This document shows positions 1 through 10,492 of a DNA stretch of 64,000 bases, in pieces (positions within the stretch are counted from its first letter, which is position 1; each line of letters opens with the position of its first letter). The position numbers were made by a program, and so were the translations under genes. Location: assembly GCF_003290025.1 (NCBI RefSeq), contig NZ_QNHG01000001.1, positions 660,816 through 724,815 of the forward strand, read 5' to 3'. The notes under the pieces are model-generated. The model was not told the origin of the DNA, did not search any database, and saw only the letters and a program-made list of their open reading frames with translations. Source of the stretch: Pseudogemmobacter bohemicus (lineage in GTDB: Bacteria; Pseudomonadota; Alphaproteobacteria; Rhodobacterales; Rhodobacteraceae).

Positions 1-62
1 CGGTTGGGGAGAGGCTGCGGCCCGATGGTAAGCGTTCGCTGGCCCCGACTGGCGGCTTAGCT

Positions 63-605
63 TTACGGCTTGAAGTTCCATTGCAGGGGATCGTCGATGT
101 CGCTTTGCGGATGGCCTTTGGCGATCGCAGTGAGGGTGGCCTTGAGACAGACGAAGGGCTCTATGCCGTTGATCTTGCAGGTTTCGATCAGCGAAGCGAT
201 GCGGCCCCAGGCGATGCCGCCTTCGTCGTGACCGGCGAAGAGGGTATTCTTGCGATTGAGGGTGATAGGGCGGATCAGATTTTCGACCCTGTTGGAGACG
301 ATCTCGACCCGGCCGTCCTGCAGGAAGGTTTGCAATCCGTCCCAGTGGGTATGGATGCAGACCAGCTTTTCGCCCAGGCGTGATTTGGTGGAGATCTTGC
401 GGCGTTGCACCTGGAGCCATTCGCCGAAGGCCGCTACCAGCGGCGCGGTGCGGGCCTGGCGGGCGGACAGACGCTGGCCGGACGAGACGCCACGGATATC
501 GGCCTCGACGGTATAGAATTCGGCGATACGGCGCAGACCCCCGGCGGCGATATCCGAGCCGTCGCGGGCGAAGACCTCTTTCAGTTTTCGCCTTGCATCT
601 GCCCG
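63..605 (-). pseudogene. tnpC: IS66 TnpC transposase, C-terminal fragment
   Basis: This reading frame has the C-terminal third of an IS66 transposase. It includes RRKLKEVF, a block ending EADIRG, the conserved VEIVSNRVENLIRPI segment carrying the last acidic catalytic region, LNRKN, and a C-terminal piece reading [16 protein letters not shown] full TnpC is about 500 residues and only about 180 remain. The open frame extends further upstream to 674, but those residues are tnpB sequence read out of frame. The gene was therefore cut by a deletion that fused it to tnpB. Confidence 0.8.
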
Positions 606-865
606 GCAATGGGCCAGGTGACGCTCGCCTCCTCCAGTCGCTTGCAGGCCATCACCAGACCCGTGCCATCCCACTAAAGCAGCTTCAGCCTGTCAGCCCG
701 GCGCGAGCGGAACACAAACACCGTGCCCGTGCCCGTGCCCGTGCCCGTGAACGGATCCTTGCGCCGCACCGATGACAGCAGTGCAGCCAGGCCGTCATGC
801 CCCTTCCGGAAGTCGACCGGCTTCGTCGCGACCATGATCCGCACCCGGTTCAAGGGGAACATCAT
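597..865 (-). pseudogene. tnpB: IS66 TnpB (Orf2) with internal repeat expansion and stop codon
   Basis: The frame starts at an ATG that overlaps the end of the tnpA frame. It carries the TnpB signature VDFRKGHDGLAALL followed by DPF and VFVFRSRRADRLKLL. Between DPF and VFVF the family normally has a short loop; here it is stretched into alternating Gly-Thr by a hexanucleotide repeat. After LKLL comes a TAG (674-676) where relatives have Tyr, and the sequence then continues in frame as WDGTGLVMACKRLE, which is the normal TnpB continuation. The gene is disabled. Confidence 0.75.
721..750. repeat. Hexanucleotide tandem repeat inside tnpB
   Basis: Four exact copies of CCGTGC and a fifth differing in its last base lie head to tail. 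On the minus strand they encode Gly-Thr repeats in the tnpB loop. The pattern is that of replication slippage in an already unselected gene. Confidence 0.9.
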
Positions 866-1104
866 GGGCTGGCAGCCAGGGCGCGCACGACCGACGCAAT
901 CCGCTCCGCCGAGGCTCCGGTTTCCAAACGGATCACCACCGCGCCCGCGATGATCTCGGGCCGCTCCACAGCGCACAACCCCGCAACAGAATAGCATGGT
1001 CGCGCGCGTGATCCGGACGCTGAAAGCGCAGCTGGCCCATCGCCAGCACGCCGCACAGATGACAGGAAGACGGGATTGCCTTCCGCAACCATCGGCAACC
1101 GCAT
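862..1104 (-). pseudogene. tnpA: IS66 TnpA (Orf1) C-terminal fragment
   Basis: The last part reads EIIAGAVVIRLETGASAERIASVVRALAA, cut here only for length. This is the usual C-terminal strand-helix pattern of the small IS66 Orf1 protein. It ends four bases into tnpB, as in intact elements. The N-terminal helix-turn-helix half is not recognisable upstream, so this is a fragment. Confidence 0.6.
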
Positions 1105-1151
1105 CAGGCGCTGAACATGAAAACGACAGCACAGCCATTCGACTTAGCGGC

Positions 1152-1281
1152 TTAACCCGAGCAGAACCCGGGCGGCAGTTCAGTCGAGGCGACCGGGCCG
1201 GCGGTGACAAACAGGCTGATCGGGCGGCCTTGCGCAGCGGCAACGGTGTGGAGTTTGGTGTTCCATGCCACCCCTGGTGCG
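1152..1281 (-). pseudogene. IS5-family transposase fragment, frameshifted
   Basis: Minus strand codons ending at 1264 read GRTRGGM. One base later another frame reads NTKLHTVAAAQGRP and then ISLFVTAGPV, before a stop at 1152. Joined, this is the highly conserved core of IS5/IS427-group transposases (RTRGGMNTKLHA...GRP...TAG). One extra G breaks the frame. Only about 40 residues remain, so it is a scrap of a second insertion sequence lying against the IS66 remnant. Confidence 0.6.
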
Positions 1282-1359
1282 ACCGATCAGACAAATGCGC
1301 GGCGGTCTTGTCAGAGACCGCCGCCTGGGAGAGGAAGCCCCCCATTTTCGTCACGAGGC

Positions 1360-2232
1360 TCAGAAACCGAAAACCAGTGACAGGCCGAGTTTGTTATCCG
1401 TGCGGATGGCCCGGCTGTCATTGTATTCGGTCAGGTAGCTCACCCGGGTCGAGATCGCATCCGTCACCTTGAAATTGATGCCGAAATCATTGTTCGCCCG
1501 CAGCGCGCTATCCGAGTTCAGAACATCCGTGTCATTGGTAAAGAACACATTGTCGTTGATCTTGTAGTAGAAGCGCGACGAGGCGATGTAGCCGGTCTCG
1601 GTATTCGACTCTCCGGCGCCGTTTTTCAGATAGCTGACGCCGATACCGGCCTGGACGCGCCAGGTCATGTCCTGCTCATTGATGATGCGATAACCCGGAC
1701 CCACGCCAAGGAACGCATCCTGTTTGGTCTTGTCCGACAGCAGCACACCATCGGTCACTTCCTGCGCCGTCAGCCGATCGGCCATACCATCCGAGACCAC
1801 ACGCCCCAGCACAAAGCCGTAGAAGCGGTCGTTGAAGGAATAATTCGCGTCATAGATCGCGAAGACATCCTTCTTGGTCGACTGGTTGTCGGCCTCGGAA
1901 TAATCCAGCACGGCACCGATGGTCTGGCTGAAGACACCCGCGCCATGGCGCAGCCGCAGACCGATGGTCAGGTCCTGCGATTCATTATTGCCGGTCTTGC
2001 CGGAATAGCCGATCGAGGCCGATCCCGAGAAGCCCTGACGGAAATCCGGGCTGCCGAAACGGGCATTGTCCTCGGCGCGGGCCATGTCGCGCGCGACATC
2101 GCGTTCAACATCCTCGATCTGGTCATCCAGCGACGAGATTCCGACGATATCGGTCTGTGCGAAAGCGGGCACTGTCAGTCCGAGCGCCAGGACCGGCGCC
2201 AGGAGGGCCGAGGTCTGATACAGCGGTTTCAT
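1360..2232 (-). CDS. DUF481-type outer-membrane beta-barrel protein
   Basis: A 290-residue protein with a signal peptide (MKPLYQTSALLAPVLALG... ending around AFAQ). A short coiled stretch rich in Asp/Glu/Arg follows (about residues 25-45). The rest is alternating polar and hydrophobic beta strands with FRQGFSGSASIGYS and a terminal aromatic LVFGF, the usual ending of an outer-membrane barrel. This matches DUF481/YdiY-type proteins, whose function is not established. The ATG at 2232 was chosen because AAAGGA sits seven bases before it; the GTG five codons upstream overlaps that site. It is a single gene with no operon partner. Confidence 0.75.
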   Translation of the reverse strand: MKPLYQTSALLAPVLALGLTVPAFAQTDIVGISSLDDQIEDVERDVARDMARAEDNARFGSPDFRQGFSGSASIGYSGKTGNNESQDLTIGLRLRHGAGVFSQTIGAVLDYSEADNQSTKKDVFAIYDANYSFNDRFYGFVLGRVVSDGMADRLTAQEVTDGVLLSDKTKQDAFLGVGPGYRIINEQDMTWRVQAGIGVSYLKNGAGESNTETGYIASSRFYYKINDNVFFTNDTDVLNSDSALRANNDFGINFKVTDAISTRVSYLTEYNDSRAIRTDNKLGLSLVFGF

Positions 2233-2445
2233 GGCAAATCCTTTCACGGTTTACATCCGTCCCCACTCCGGGGCGGCTGGTGAGAAGGAATTGGCGGTTT
2301 TCCCGGGAATCGGAACATTCAGGAAACTTGAGGCATCCCCGAGAATTACTCGTGGAACCGGATCGCCGCTGGTGAAACGGAAAATCCCGGGCCAGGTGGT
2401 CGAATATTTATTGTTTAAATACAAATTGATAGATTGCGTTTCGGC

Positions 2446-3333
2446 TCAGGTCTCGCGCTGCGCCAGCACCTCGGCATTGGTATCCACAGCCCAGGCCGCC
2501 GCCTGCAGCAGTGTTTCCTTCGCAACACAAAGCAGCTTCTCGCCGATGTCATCGCGCCACAAAGACCAGACCGGAAGATTGAAAACCGGCGCATCCGCCA
2601 CCGGGTAAAGCTGCGACAGGTCGAGAAAGCGCTTGGCGTGGCGGGCAGGCAGATAGGCGGCAAAGGGGCGGGTCTGGATGAAAAGCGCCGCCAGCGAGCC
2701 GAATGCCAGTTGCAGGCGGGTGCCATGCAGCGCGGGCAGCGCCTCTTCGTGAAAGCGGATGAATTCCGGCCCCCAATCCACCAGCGCGTAGTTCTCGCTC
2801 AGCTCTGCGGTGGTCAGCCCGGCACGCGACGAGACCATCACAAGCTGGTCATCCAGCAGCTGCTCGGCATGGATGCCCGGCCGGTTCGCAATCGAATAGG
2901 ACAGCGCGACGTCTATCCCCCCTTGCAGCAGATTCTGGGTCAGGGTCTCTGCCCGCGCCATTTCGGCACGCAACGCAAGGTCCGGCAGGCGGGCCCGCAG
3001 CAAATCCATCCAGCCAAATCCGAGCCGTGGCCAGAGGGAGGGTTCAGACCCGATCACCAGCCTGAACCCGTCCTCACCCGTCGCCGAGACCCTGAGGCGC
3101 GCCTGTTCCCAGTTTCGCAGGATCGTGATGGCAAAACCGCGAAACTCGCGCCCTGCCGCCGTCAGCGCTACGCCATCCTTGGACCGGGTAAAAAGCGGTC
3201 TCCCCAACTGGTCTTCAAGCCGCTGGATACGCAGACTGACGGCCGATTGGGTGACGAAGAGCCGCTCTGAAGCCGCAGCGAAGGATCCGGTTTCTGCTGT
3301 TTCCATAAAGGTCCGGACAAGTTGCAGTTCCAT
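2446..3333 (-). CDS. LysR-family transcriptional regulator
   Basis: At 295 residues it has the standard LysR length. Residues 1-60 form the winged helix-turn-helix (VRTFMETAETGSFAAASERL, then TQSAVSLRIQRLEDQLG). The remainder is a periplasmic-binding-protein-like effector domain with DVALSYS and the LVMVSS segment. The effector cannot be told from the sequence. LysR regulators often control a divergent neighbour, but the upstream side here is the gene-poor 3.3-4.7 kb block, so its original target may have been lost. Confidence 0.9.
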   Translation of the reverse strand: MELQLVRTFMETAETGSFAAASERLFVTQSAVSLRIQRLEDQLGRPLFTRSKDGVALTAAGREFRGFAITILRNWEQARLRVSATGEDGFRLVIGSEPSLWPRLGFGWMDLLRARLPDLALRAEMARAETLTQNLLQGGIDVALSYSIANRPGIHAEQLLDDQLVMVSSRAGLTTAELSENYALVDWGPEFIRFHEEALPALHGTRLQLAFGSLAALFIQTRPFAAYLPARHAKRFLDLSQLYPVADAPVFNLPVWSLWRDDIGEKLLCVAKETLLQAAAWAVDTNAEVLAQRET

Positions 3334-3509
3334 AACCGGCTACCCCACTCTGAGAAATCAACAGTTCGCCTCGCCGGAAGTCAGATGTCAACGAACAGCC
3401 CGCCAGCGTGAGCGCATCCATGCCGGATCTGTATCGCAAGGCAAGCCATCGGCTCCGGGGGGCAAAGGAAAATCCGGCGGCTCTTTGAATGGGGCTGTGG
3501 GCCAGATTA

Positions 3510-3700
3510 ACCTTGGCGCTGTGATCGTCCCCGGTTGATGCCCGGCCCGGTTCTGGCCCTCATCGGCGACCATCGGGGCCTGCCGGTATCCGGGGCTCCG
3601 GACATGGCCCATGGCCTCTTCATCCTCCGGGATATTGATCACGCGATACCGGGGGGCGCGTGCGGTGCGTGCTTTGTGGTGCTGGAGGGGGTGGTGCAGA
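3510..3700 (-). pseudogene. Possible NrdH/glutaredoxin-like remnant
   Basis: The minus strand reads YRVINIPEDEEAMGHVRSPG and then YRQAPMVADEGQNRAGHQPG. NrdH-redoxins have the same order: a VVDL...D strand-helix, then GYxQAPVV, then WSGFRPDKI. A poorly preserved CTT...TTK stretch upstream, in another frame, could be the remains of the CxxC active site. Trp is replaced by Arg in the GWSGF position and no start is in frame, so this is probably dead. The assignment rests on motif memory only. Confidence 0.4.
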
Positions 3701-3939
3701 GCGTGATGAAATGAGGACCCGCCGCGCGAACACTGCCCCGGAGAACCCCGGAGAGCCCCGCAGCCCCGGCAATCGCCGCGGGCAGCGCCGGCAGATCCAG
3801 CGACAGGACGTGGCTGGTGACGGCTCAGCCGGAGATCAGCCCAACGGCGGCGGCCGGGATCGGGGAGGGGACGCAGATCGCCATGCGGACAATGAAGGTG
3901 TTCAGGGACGGGCTCCTTTTGTCATGCTGAGAAAGGCGG

Positions 3940-4260
3940 CCCGGGTCATGGACCCGCAGGGGCAGTTGTCGGCGGGCCAGGAAGGCGATCAGGGCGGCGT
4001 GATCTTCGGCGCTGAAATGCCATCTGCCACCATGCCGGGCAGGGATTGCGCCTCACGCAGATCCGGGACGGTCGGGCCCTGCCAGATGGTCGGGCGCGCC
4101 GCCGGCGCCGGGGCAGAGCGGGTTCGCCCCGGCATGGCAATCCCGACCTCCCGCCGCAGCGCGTTGCCGGGCGCAATGGGGCGGCCGATGCCGCCGCGCG
4201 TCGGATCATCGGAATGCCATTTGTTGCACTGCCTGACGCTCAGGGCGTATGGCTCAGCGC
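3940..4260 (-). pseudogene. Possible c-type cytochrome remnant
   Basis: One minus frame reads EPYALSVRQCNKWHSDD (heme-motif codons at 4214-4228), where a cytochrome would have CNKCH; Cys to Trp needs one base change. It continues through RPIAPGNALRREVG to LPGMVADG. A shift of frame then gives HFSAEDHAALIAFLARR (codons 3969-4019), which resembles the C-terminal helix after the methionine ligand. The pattern is coherent, but both the heme motif and the frame are broken. Confidence 0.4.
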
Positions 4261-4621
4261 TGTGCGCCGCGTGACCGGGATACCGACAGATCGCCGCCTT
4301 GATCCGTGAGGTGGGGCTTGTTGATCCGGCTGATCCGGACGCCCCTGGGCGGTGGGTGGACGCATGCGACAGCGCCCGTGGCAGCTATGGCGCCTCTGGC
4401 GCTGGATACGGAGGAGGAGGGATGCCGCTGGCCAGGTCCTGCCGTCGCTGATCGGTGCTTTTCGGCACGGGTTTCGGGCAGCTGTCGCTCGCGGCTGTCC
4501 ATATGCGGCGAGAAGGGAATGGCGGTGCGCGAAGGGGGGCGTAGCATCGAAGGCTGCACTGTCGACAGCGGATGCAGCAGCTTACTGCCCTTACAGGCCG
4601 GCGTCTGAATAGCTGCGGAAA

Positions 4622-4670
4622 CGACCGCCGGCACAGTTCGGATGCGGGAGCACCCTGATGCCGGCGGTCG
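4622..4670 (-). terminator. Inverted repeat downstream of typA
   Basis: Twelve-base perfect inverted arms (CGACCGCCGGCA at 4622-4633 and its complement at 4659-4670) surround a 25-base loop. They lie 29 bases after the typA stop. In the typA direction the second arm is followed by TTTCC only, so it is a weak candidate for an intrinsic terminator. Confidence 0.5.
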
Positions 4671-4698
4671 CTGAATTTAAGGCGGAGGACGGCTGCGA

Positions 4699-6516
<1,818 letters not shown>

Positions 6517-6574
6517 AAGGCTGTCCTGTTTGCTGCGCTGCCGCGAATACACCGGTTTTCAGCGATTGGCTAGG

Positions 6575-7189
6575 TCAGCTTGCGACATACCAGTCGCGGC
6601 GGTGGTTGAAGGTGATTACCGCGTTCAGGATTGCCGCACCCAGCAGCGACCAGGCAACCAGGGCTGCGGGCATCAGTGCCAGGGCTGCGCAAAACAGGAT
6701 CAGGTCATGGATGATCTGCGTCCAGCCGGCGCGAAAGCCGGTCTTGTCCTGTATGATCAGCGCGAGGATCGAGATGCCGCCAAGGCTGCCGGAATGTCGG
6801 AACAGCCCCAGCAGACCAACGCCGGTCGAGATGCCGAACAAAACCGCCGCCGCCGCCGGATGGATGGAGCCGATCTGCAGGATGGGCTTCAGCGCCTCGG
6901 CCATCAGCGAGACAAGCGTAACCGTGGCCGCGCTTTTTATGCAGAATACCGGGCCGCGTGCGATCCAGGCAAAGGCGAAGAAGGGCAGGTTCATCAGGAA
7001 GAAGGTGACCGAGAAATTCCAGCCAAAGATATAAGAGAGGATCAGCGCCGTTCCCGCCGTGCCGCCTGTCACCAGCCCCGCCGCGCGCAGGAGATGGATC
7101 CCCAGGGCGGCCTGCGCCGAGGCGATCACGAGGCCCTGGATATCCTCGAAGGTGGTATAGTGATGGCGTGATGTTAGGTCAGCTTCCAT
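6575..7189 (-). CDS. YitT-family membrane protein (paralogue 1)
   Basis: A 204-residue integral membrane protein of the YitT/DUF161 type with about five hydrophobic segments. It has the family features GLVTGGTAGTALILSY in the N-terminal half, LFRHSGSLGGISILAL in the middle and KTGFRAGWTQIIHDL afterwards. No substrate is established for the family. It is followed upstream by a close paralogue in the same direction, 75 bases away, so the pair arose by tandem duplication. The start is uncertain; the ATG at 7189 has AAGG unusually close to it. Confidence 0.8.
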   Translation of the reverse strand: MEADLTSRHHYTTFEDIQGLVIASAQAALGIHLLRAAGLVTGGTAGTALILSYIFGWNFSVTFFLMNLPFFAFAWIARGPVFCIKSAATVTLVSLMAEALKPILQIGSIHPAAAAVLFGISTGVGLLGLFRHSGSLGGISILALIIQDKTGFRAGWTQIIHDLILFCAALALMPAALVAWSLLGAAILNAVITFNHRRDWYVAS

Positions 7190-7264
7190 GACCTTATTCT
7201 GCGCCTGTCCGGGGCGCGGGTCTATTGCACAATCCGCGGGCCGGCTCTGCAATGCGGGAATGGG

Positions 7265-7867
7265 TCAGATGGCGATATAGCGGTCGCGGCGGTGATTGAT
7301 GGCCAGAACCAGGTTCAGGATCACCACGCCGGGCAGCGACCACAAGACGCGATCCGCCGGGATCCAGAGCAGCGCTACCGCAAACAGCATGAGATCAAAG
7401 ATCATCTGCGCCCAGCCGGCGCGAAAGCCGGTCCGGTCCTGGAGCATCAGCGCGACGATGCCGATGCCGCCAAGGCTTGATCCGTGGCGGAACAGCGCGA
7501 GTAAGCCGGCACCGGTGACAAAGCCGAACAACACCCCGGCGAGCAGCGGATGCAGGGTGTCAAAGCTCAGATAATGCGGCATGACCTGCGCGAATACCGA
7601 CAGTAGCGCCACAGAGATCAGGCTTTTGATCGTAAAGCGCAGCCCGATGCGGCGATAGCCGAACCAGTAAAAGGGCAGGTTGATCAGGAAGAACACCGCG
7701 CCAAAGCCCCAGCCCGAAGCGTAAGAGATCACCAGCGCAAGCCCTGCCGTCTGGCCGGTGATCAGCCCGGAATGTGTCAGGAACTGCAACCCGAGCGCGC
7801 ACATCAATGTGCCGAAAATCAGGCCCTGGGCGTCATCGGCAAGGGAATGCTGTGCGGGATTTGACAT
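7265..7867 (-). CDS. YitT-family membrane protein (paralogue 2)
   Basis: A 200-residue protein aligning along its whole length with the neighbouring YitT protein: GLITGQTAGLALVISY, LFRHGSSLGGIGIVAL and RTGFRAGWAQMIFDL correspond one to one. The C-terminal signature NHRRDRYIA is also shared (NHRRDWYVA in the other copy). Both are membrane proteins of unknown function. They are probably co-transcribed, this copy first. They differ enough that duplication is not recent. Confidence 0.8.
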   Translation of the reverse strand: MSNPAQHSLADDAQGLIFGTLMCALGLQFLTHSGLITGQTAGLALVISYASGWGFGAVFFLINLPFYWFGYRRIGLRFTIKSLISVALLSVFAQVMPHYLSFDTLHPLLAGVLFGFVTGAGLLALFRHGSSLGGIGIVALMLQDRTGFRAGWAQMIFDLMLFAVALLWIPADRVLWSLPGVVILNLVLAINHRRDRYIAI

Positions 7868-8077
7868 GCGCGCCTCGCTATCGGGATCACCTGCTGCCTG
7901 CAACCCTTCCTTGCGGTGCCCTGCCGGCCAGCCGGGCTGCCGAGGCTGCAATCACCGCAAATGCCCCGGTTTTGGAAGCGGCCTGCCGACATGAACTTGC
8001 CGGGTTCCAGTCATGGTTGCACCAGTTTGACAGGGTAGAGCCGGTTTACAAAGAAACGTATTCAGGATTGGTCAACC

Positions 8078-8578
8078 ATGTTTTCATTGCGTCTTTTCGC
8101 AGCTCTGGGCGGCTGTCTTGTCGTGGCGGCCTGTGGTGGTCCCGAAAGCTATGCGCGGCAGGCTTTGCCGGAAACCGTGCAGCGCAATGCGATCCTTGAA
8201 TGCCAGGCCGAAGCAGGCATGAACAAGCCCGAAGCAATCCAGAAGCTTGATTTGCGCTCTGGCGCATCGCGGGATGTTTTTATGACAAATACTTACGGGG
8301 TTACGCTGGGGCAGGCCCGGGCGATCAATCAATGCAAACAGGCAAAGCTTGATGCGCGTATTGCCTCGGGGCTGGGCGGTTCCAGCCTGCCTGCAGGGGA
8401 GCCCGCCACTGCCATTCCCAGCATCGACACGCGATTGCGTGGGGCCAATGTCACACCGGCCCCCTTGGGAGGCAATAGCCCGACCGCAGGTGCCGGGGCT
8501 TCGCCTCCGGCGTCGGAGGAATGCCGGGCAGGGGGCGGCGTTTTCCAGGGCGGAGCGGCATACTGCCTGAAAAACTGA
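8078..8578 (+). CDS. Small outer-membrane lipoprotein of unknown function
   Basis: A 166-residue protein with a lipoprotein signal: hydrophobic LFAALGGCLVVAAC with Cys19 as the lipidated residue, followed by GG. The mature part has a conserved-looking helical region (ETVQRNAILECQAEAG...) with a VTLGQARAINQCKQAKLDA segment. A Pro/Gly/Ala-rich linker and a C-terminal EECRAGGGVFQGGAAYCLKN with two Cys, perhaps a disulfide, follow. Function is unknown. It stands alone between the YitT pair and icd. Confidence 0.7.
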   Translation: MFSLRLFAALGGCLVVAACGGPESYARQALPETVQRNAILECQAEAGMNKPEAIQKLDLRSGASRDVFMTNTYGVTLGQARAINQCKQAKLDARIASGLGGSSLPAGEPATAIPSIDTRLRGANVTPAPLGGNSPTAGAGASPPASEECRAGGGVFQGGAAYCLKN

Positions 8579-8610
8579 CCGGGCGGCTTGCGTACTGAAA
8601 ATCATGCCGC

Positions 8611-8642
8611 AAAAAGCGGGGTGCCATCGGTTGCACCCCGCC
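8611..8642 (-). terminator. Intrinsic terminator of icd
   Basis: On the minus strand a nine-base GC stem (GCGGGGTGC and its complement, 8616-8641) with an eight-base loop is followed by five T. It lies about 31 bases past the icd stop. It faces the end of the lipoprotein gene on the other strand and may serve both. Confidence 0.85.
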
Positions 8643-8672
8643 TTGTTCCTGTGATTGCGACCTGTTGCAGGC

Positions 8673-9887
8673 TCAGCCCGCCAGCGCCTTGTTCAGATAG
8701 TGGTCAACCTTTTCGAGGTAACCGATGGTCGTCAGCCATTTCTGATCGGGGCCGACCAGCAGCGCGAGGTCTTTGGTCATAAACCCGTCCTCGACCGTCT
8801 GGACGCAGACTTTCTCCAGCGTCTCGGCGAAGCGTGTCAGCGGCGCATTGTCATCAAGCTTTGCGCGATGCTTCAGCCCGCCGGTCCAGGCGAAGATCGA
8901 GGCGATGGAGTTGGTCGAGGTCTGCTTGCCGGCCTGGTGCTGGCGGTAGTGCCGCGTCACGGTCCCATGCGCGGCCTCGGCCTCAACGGTTTTGCCGTCC
9001 GGTGTCAGCAGGATCGAGGTCATCAGCCCGAGCGAGCCGAAGCCCTGCGCCACGGTATCGGACTGCACATCGCCATCGTAATTCTTGCAGGCCCAGATAT
9101 AGCCGCCCGACCATTTCAGCGCCGAGGCCACCATATCGTCGATCAGCCGGTGCTCGTAATGGATGCCCATGGCCTTGAACTGATCCTCGAATTCTTCGGC
9201 ATAGACCTGGGCAAAGAGATCCTTGAAGCGGCCGTCATAGGCTTTGAGGATGGTGTTTTTGGTCGAAAGATAGACCGGCCAGCCCTTGATCAGCCCGTAA
9301 TTGAACGAGGCGCGCGCAAAATCGATGATCGACTGGTCGAGGTTATACATCCCCATCGCCACACCCGCCGCCGGCGCGTCGAAGACGTCATATTCCTGGG
9401 TGGTGCCGTCTTCGCCCACGAATTTCATCGTGATCTTTCCGGGGCCGGGAAAGCGGAAATCGGTCGCCTTATACTGATCGCCGAAAGCATGGCGGCCGAC
9501 CACAATGGGTTTTGTCCAGCCCGGCACCAGGCGCGGCACGTTCTTGCAGATGATCGGCTCGCGGAAGATCACGCCGCCGAGGATGTTGCGGATGGTGCCA
9601 TTCGGGCTTTTCCACATCTTTTTCAGGCCGAATTCCTCGACCCGCGCCTCATCCGGGGTGATGGTCGCGCATTTGACGCCGACGCCGTATTTCCGGATCG
9701 CATGGGCGGCATCGACGGTGATCTGGTCTTCGGTGCGATCACGCTCCTCTATGCCGAGATCATAATACTTCAGATCAATATCGAGATAGGGGAGGATCAG
9801 CTTTTGTTTGATGAAATCCCAGATGATCCGGGTCATCTCATCGCCGTCAAGCTCCACCACCGGGTTGGCCACCTTGATCCTGGTCAT
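8673..9887 (-). CDS. icd: NADP-dependent isocitrate dehydrogenase
   Basis: A 404-residue enzyme converting isocitrate to 2-oxoglutarate and CO2 with NADP in the citric acid cycle, cytoplasmic homodimer. Motifs are [17 protein letters not shown] at the start, [10 protein letters not shown], and [12 protein letters not shown] in the substrate-binding region. [12 protein letters not shown] and the metal-binding Asp cluster near [10 protein letters not shown] follow, then [12 protein letters not shown]. This is the eukaryote-like/type II NADP-IDH found in alphaproteobacteria. Two ATGs occur in tandem; the second is six bases from GGG and is preferred. It has its own terminator. Confidence 0.97.
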   Translation of the reverse strand: MTRIKVANPVVELDGDEMTRIIWDFIKQKLILPYLDIDLKYYDLGIEERDRTEDQITVDAAHAIRKYGVGVKCATITPDEARVEEFGLKKMWKSPNGTIRNILGGVIFREPIICKNVPRLVPGWTKPIVVGRHAFGDQYKATDFRFPGPGKITMKFVGEDGTTQEYDVFDAPAAGVAMGMYNLDQSIIDFARASFNYGLIKGWPVYLSTKNTILKAYDGRFKDLFAQVYAEEFEDQFKAMGIHYEHRLIDDMVASALKWSGGYIWACKNYDGDVQSDTVAQGFGSLGLMTSILLTPDGKTVEAEAAHGTVTRHYRQHQAGKQTSTNSIASIFAWTGGLKHRAKLDDNAPLTRFAETLEKVCVQTVEDGFMTKDLALLVGPDQKWLTTIGYLEKVDHYLNKALAG

Positions 9888-9979
9888 CATACGCCCTTTC
9901 GACCTGGGTTACGCCCTGGCCCGTGTCTAGCGTGGATCGGGGGAAAGAACCAGATAGTATGCGACGGTATACCGAAATT

Positions 9980-10489
9980 TCATCGGCCTTTCACCTCGTA
10001 TTGTCGCACCAGAAGCGCGGCTGCCCGTTTTGCGATCTTCTTCTGACGAGTGCCGCTGAGCGCTGCGGGCGAGGCGAGCCATTTCTGTTCAAGGAGGAAG
10101 AGCGGGAAGAGGAGGAGGAGCCGGAAAAGCCAGAGCACCAGCAGCACCGGCAGCAAGATGGCCGACAAGAGCCGCGCCGCCCACCCAGGCGCTCCGGCCC
10201 GCATCGGTCGGTGGAGGAAGACCGAAACCGTCTCGGGCCAGTCGCCAAAGGGGGCGAGCGGCGCGTAGAATAACGGGATCGTGACGGGCGCCAGCTGGGT
10301 GATCGAGAGGCAATGATGCCCGGTGCCGATCCGGTCGGTCAGGGTGAGGCGTTCTTCGCCCCCATCCGGGGCAGGGCGCTGCCAGATCCCCTGGCCCTGC
10401 TCGCGAAAGCCTGCGGATTTCAGAACGGGGAGGACCGCGCTGTGGATCTCCTCCTTCAGCAAAAGCTGCGGCGTCACCCGCTTTGCCAT
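9980..10489 (-). CDS. Conserved hypothetical membrane protein
   Basis: A 169-residue protein. The first 110 residues are soluble-looking (MAKRVTPQLLLKEEIHSAVL, LTLTDRIGTGHHCLSITQL). A strongly hydrophobic Leu/Phe-rich segment follows (about residues 106-135) with a basic tail containing KKIAKRAAALLVRQYE. No family recognised. Its ATG lies three bases after the stop of the HD hydrolase gene, so the two are translated from one message. Confidence 0.55.
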   Translation of the reverse strand: MAKRVTPQLLLKEEIHSAVLPVLKSAGFREQGQGIWQRPAPDGGEERLTLTDRIGTGHHCLSITQLAPVTIPLFYAPLAPFGDWPETVSVFLHRPMRAGAPGWAARLLSAILLPVLLVLWLFRLLLLFPLFLLEQKWLASPAALSGTRQKKIAKRAAALLVRQYEVKGR

Positions 10490-10492
10490 GGC

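Larger units (their letters stand above)
28..1104 (-). mobile_element. Decayed IS66-family insertion sequence
   Basis: The minus strand carries, in the usual order, pieces of the three IS66 genes tnpA, tnpB and tnpC. The sequence near position 28 begins GTAAGCG, which resembles the ends of IS66 elements, so the end next to tnpC is probably close to position 28. The middle of the element is missing: tnpB runs directly into the middle of tnpC. The other end could not be located. None of the three genes can give a full protein, so the element is inactive. Confidence 0.75.
3334..4698. other. Gene-poor block with decayed minus-strand coding traces
   Basis: About 1.36 kb without an intact gene. 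Open frames on the plus strand are Arg/Pro/Gly-rich and look like chance frames in high-GC DNA. On the minus strand several stretches keep recognisable protein patterns in shifting frames: a glutaredoxin-like piece near 3510-3700, a hydrophobic piece broken by a TGA near 3720-3935, and a cytochrome c-like piece near 3940-4260. The part from 4300 to 4620 shows nothing recognisable. Confidence 0.6.

Noticed and set aside
3660..4274. 204-residue plus-strand frame in the silent block
   Set aside because: Composition is Arg/Gly/Pro-rich without a family pattern, and the minus strand carries more coherent, though decayed, signals.
8655..10046. 463-residue open frame opposite icd
   Set aside because: Antisense mirror of icd; no motif and no ribosome-binding site of note.
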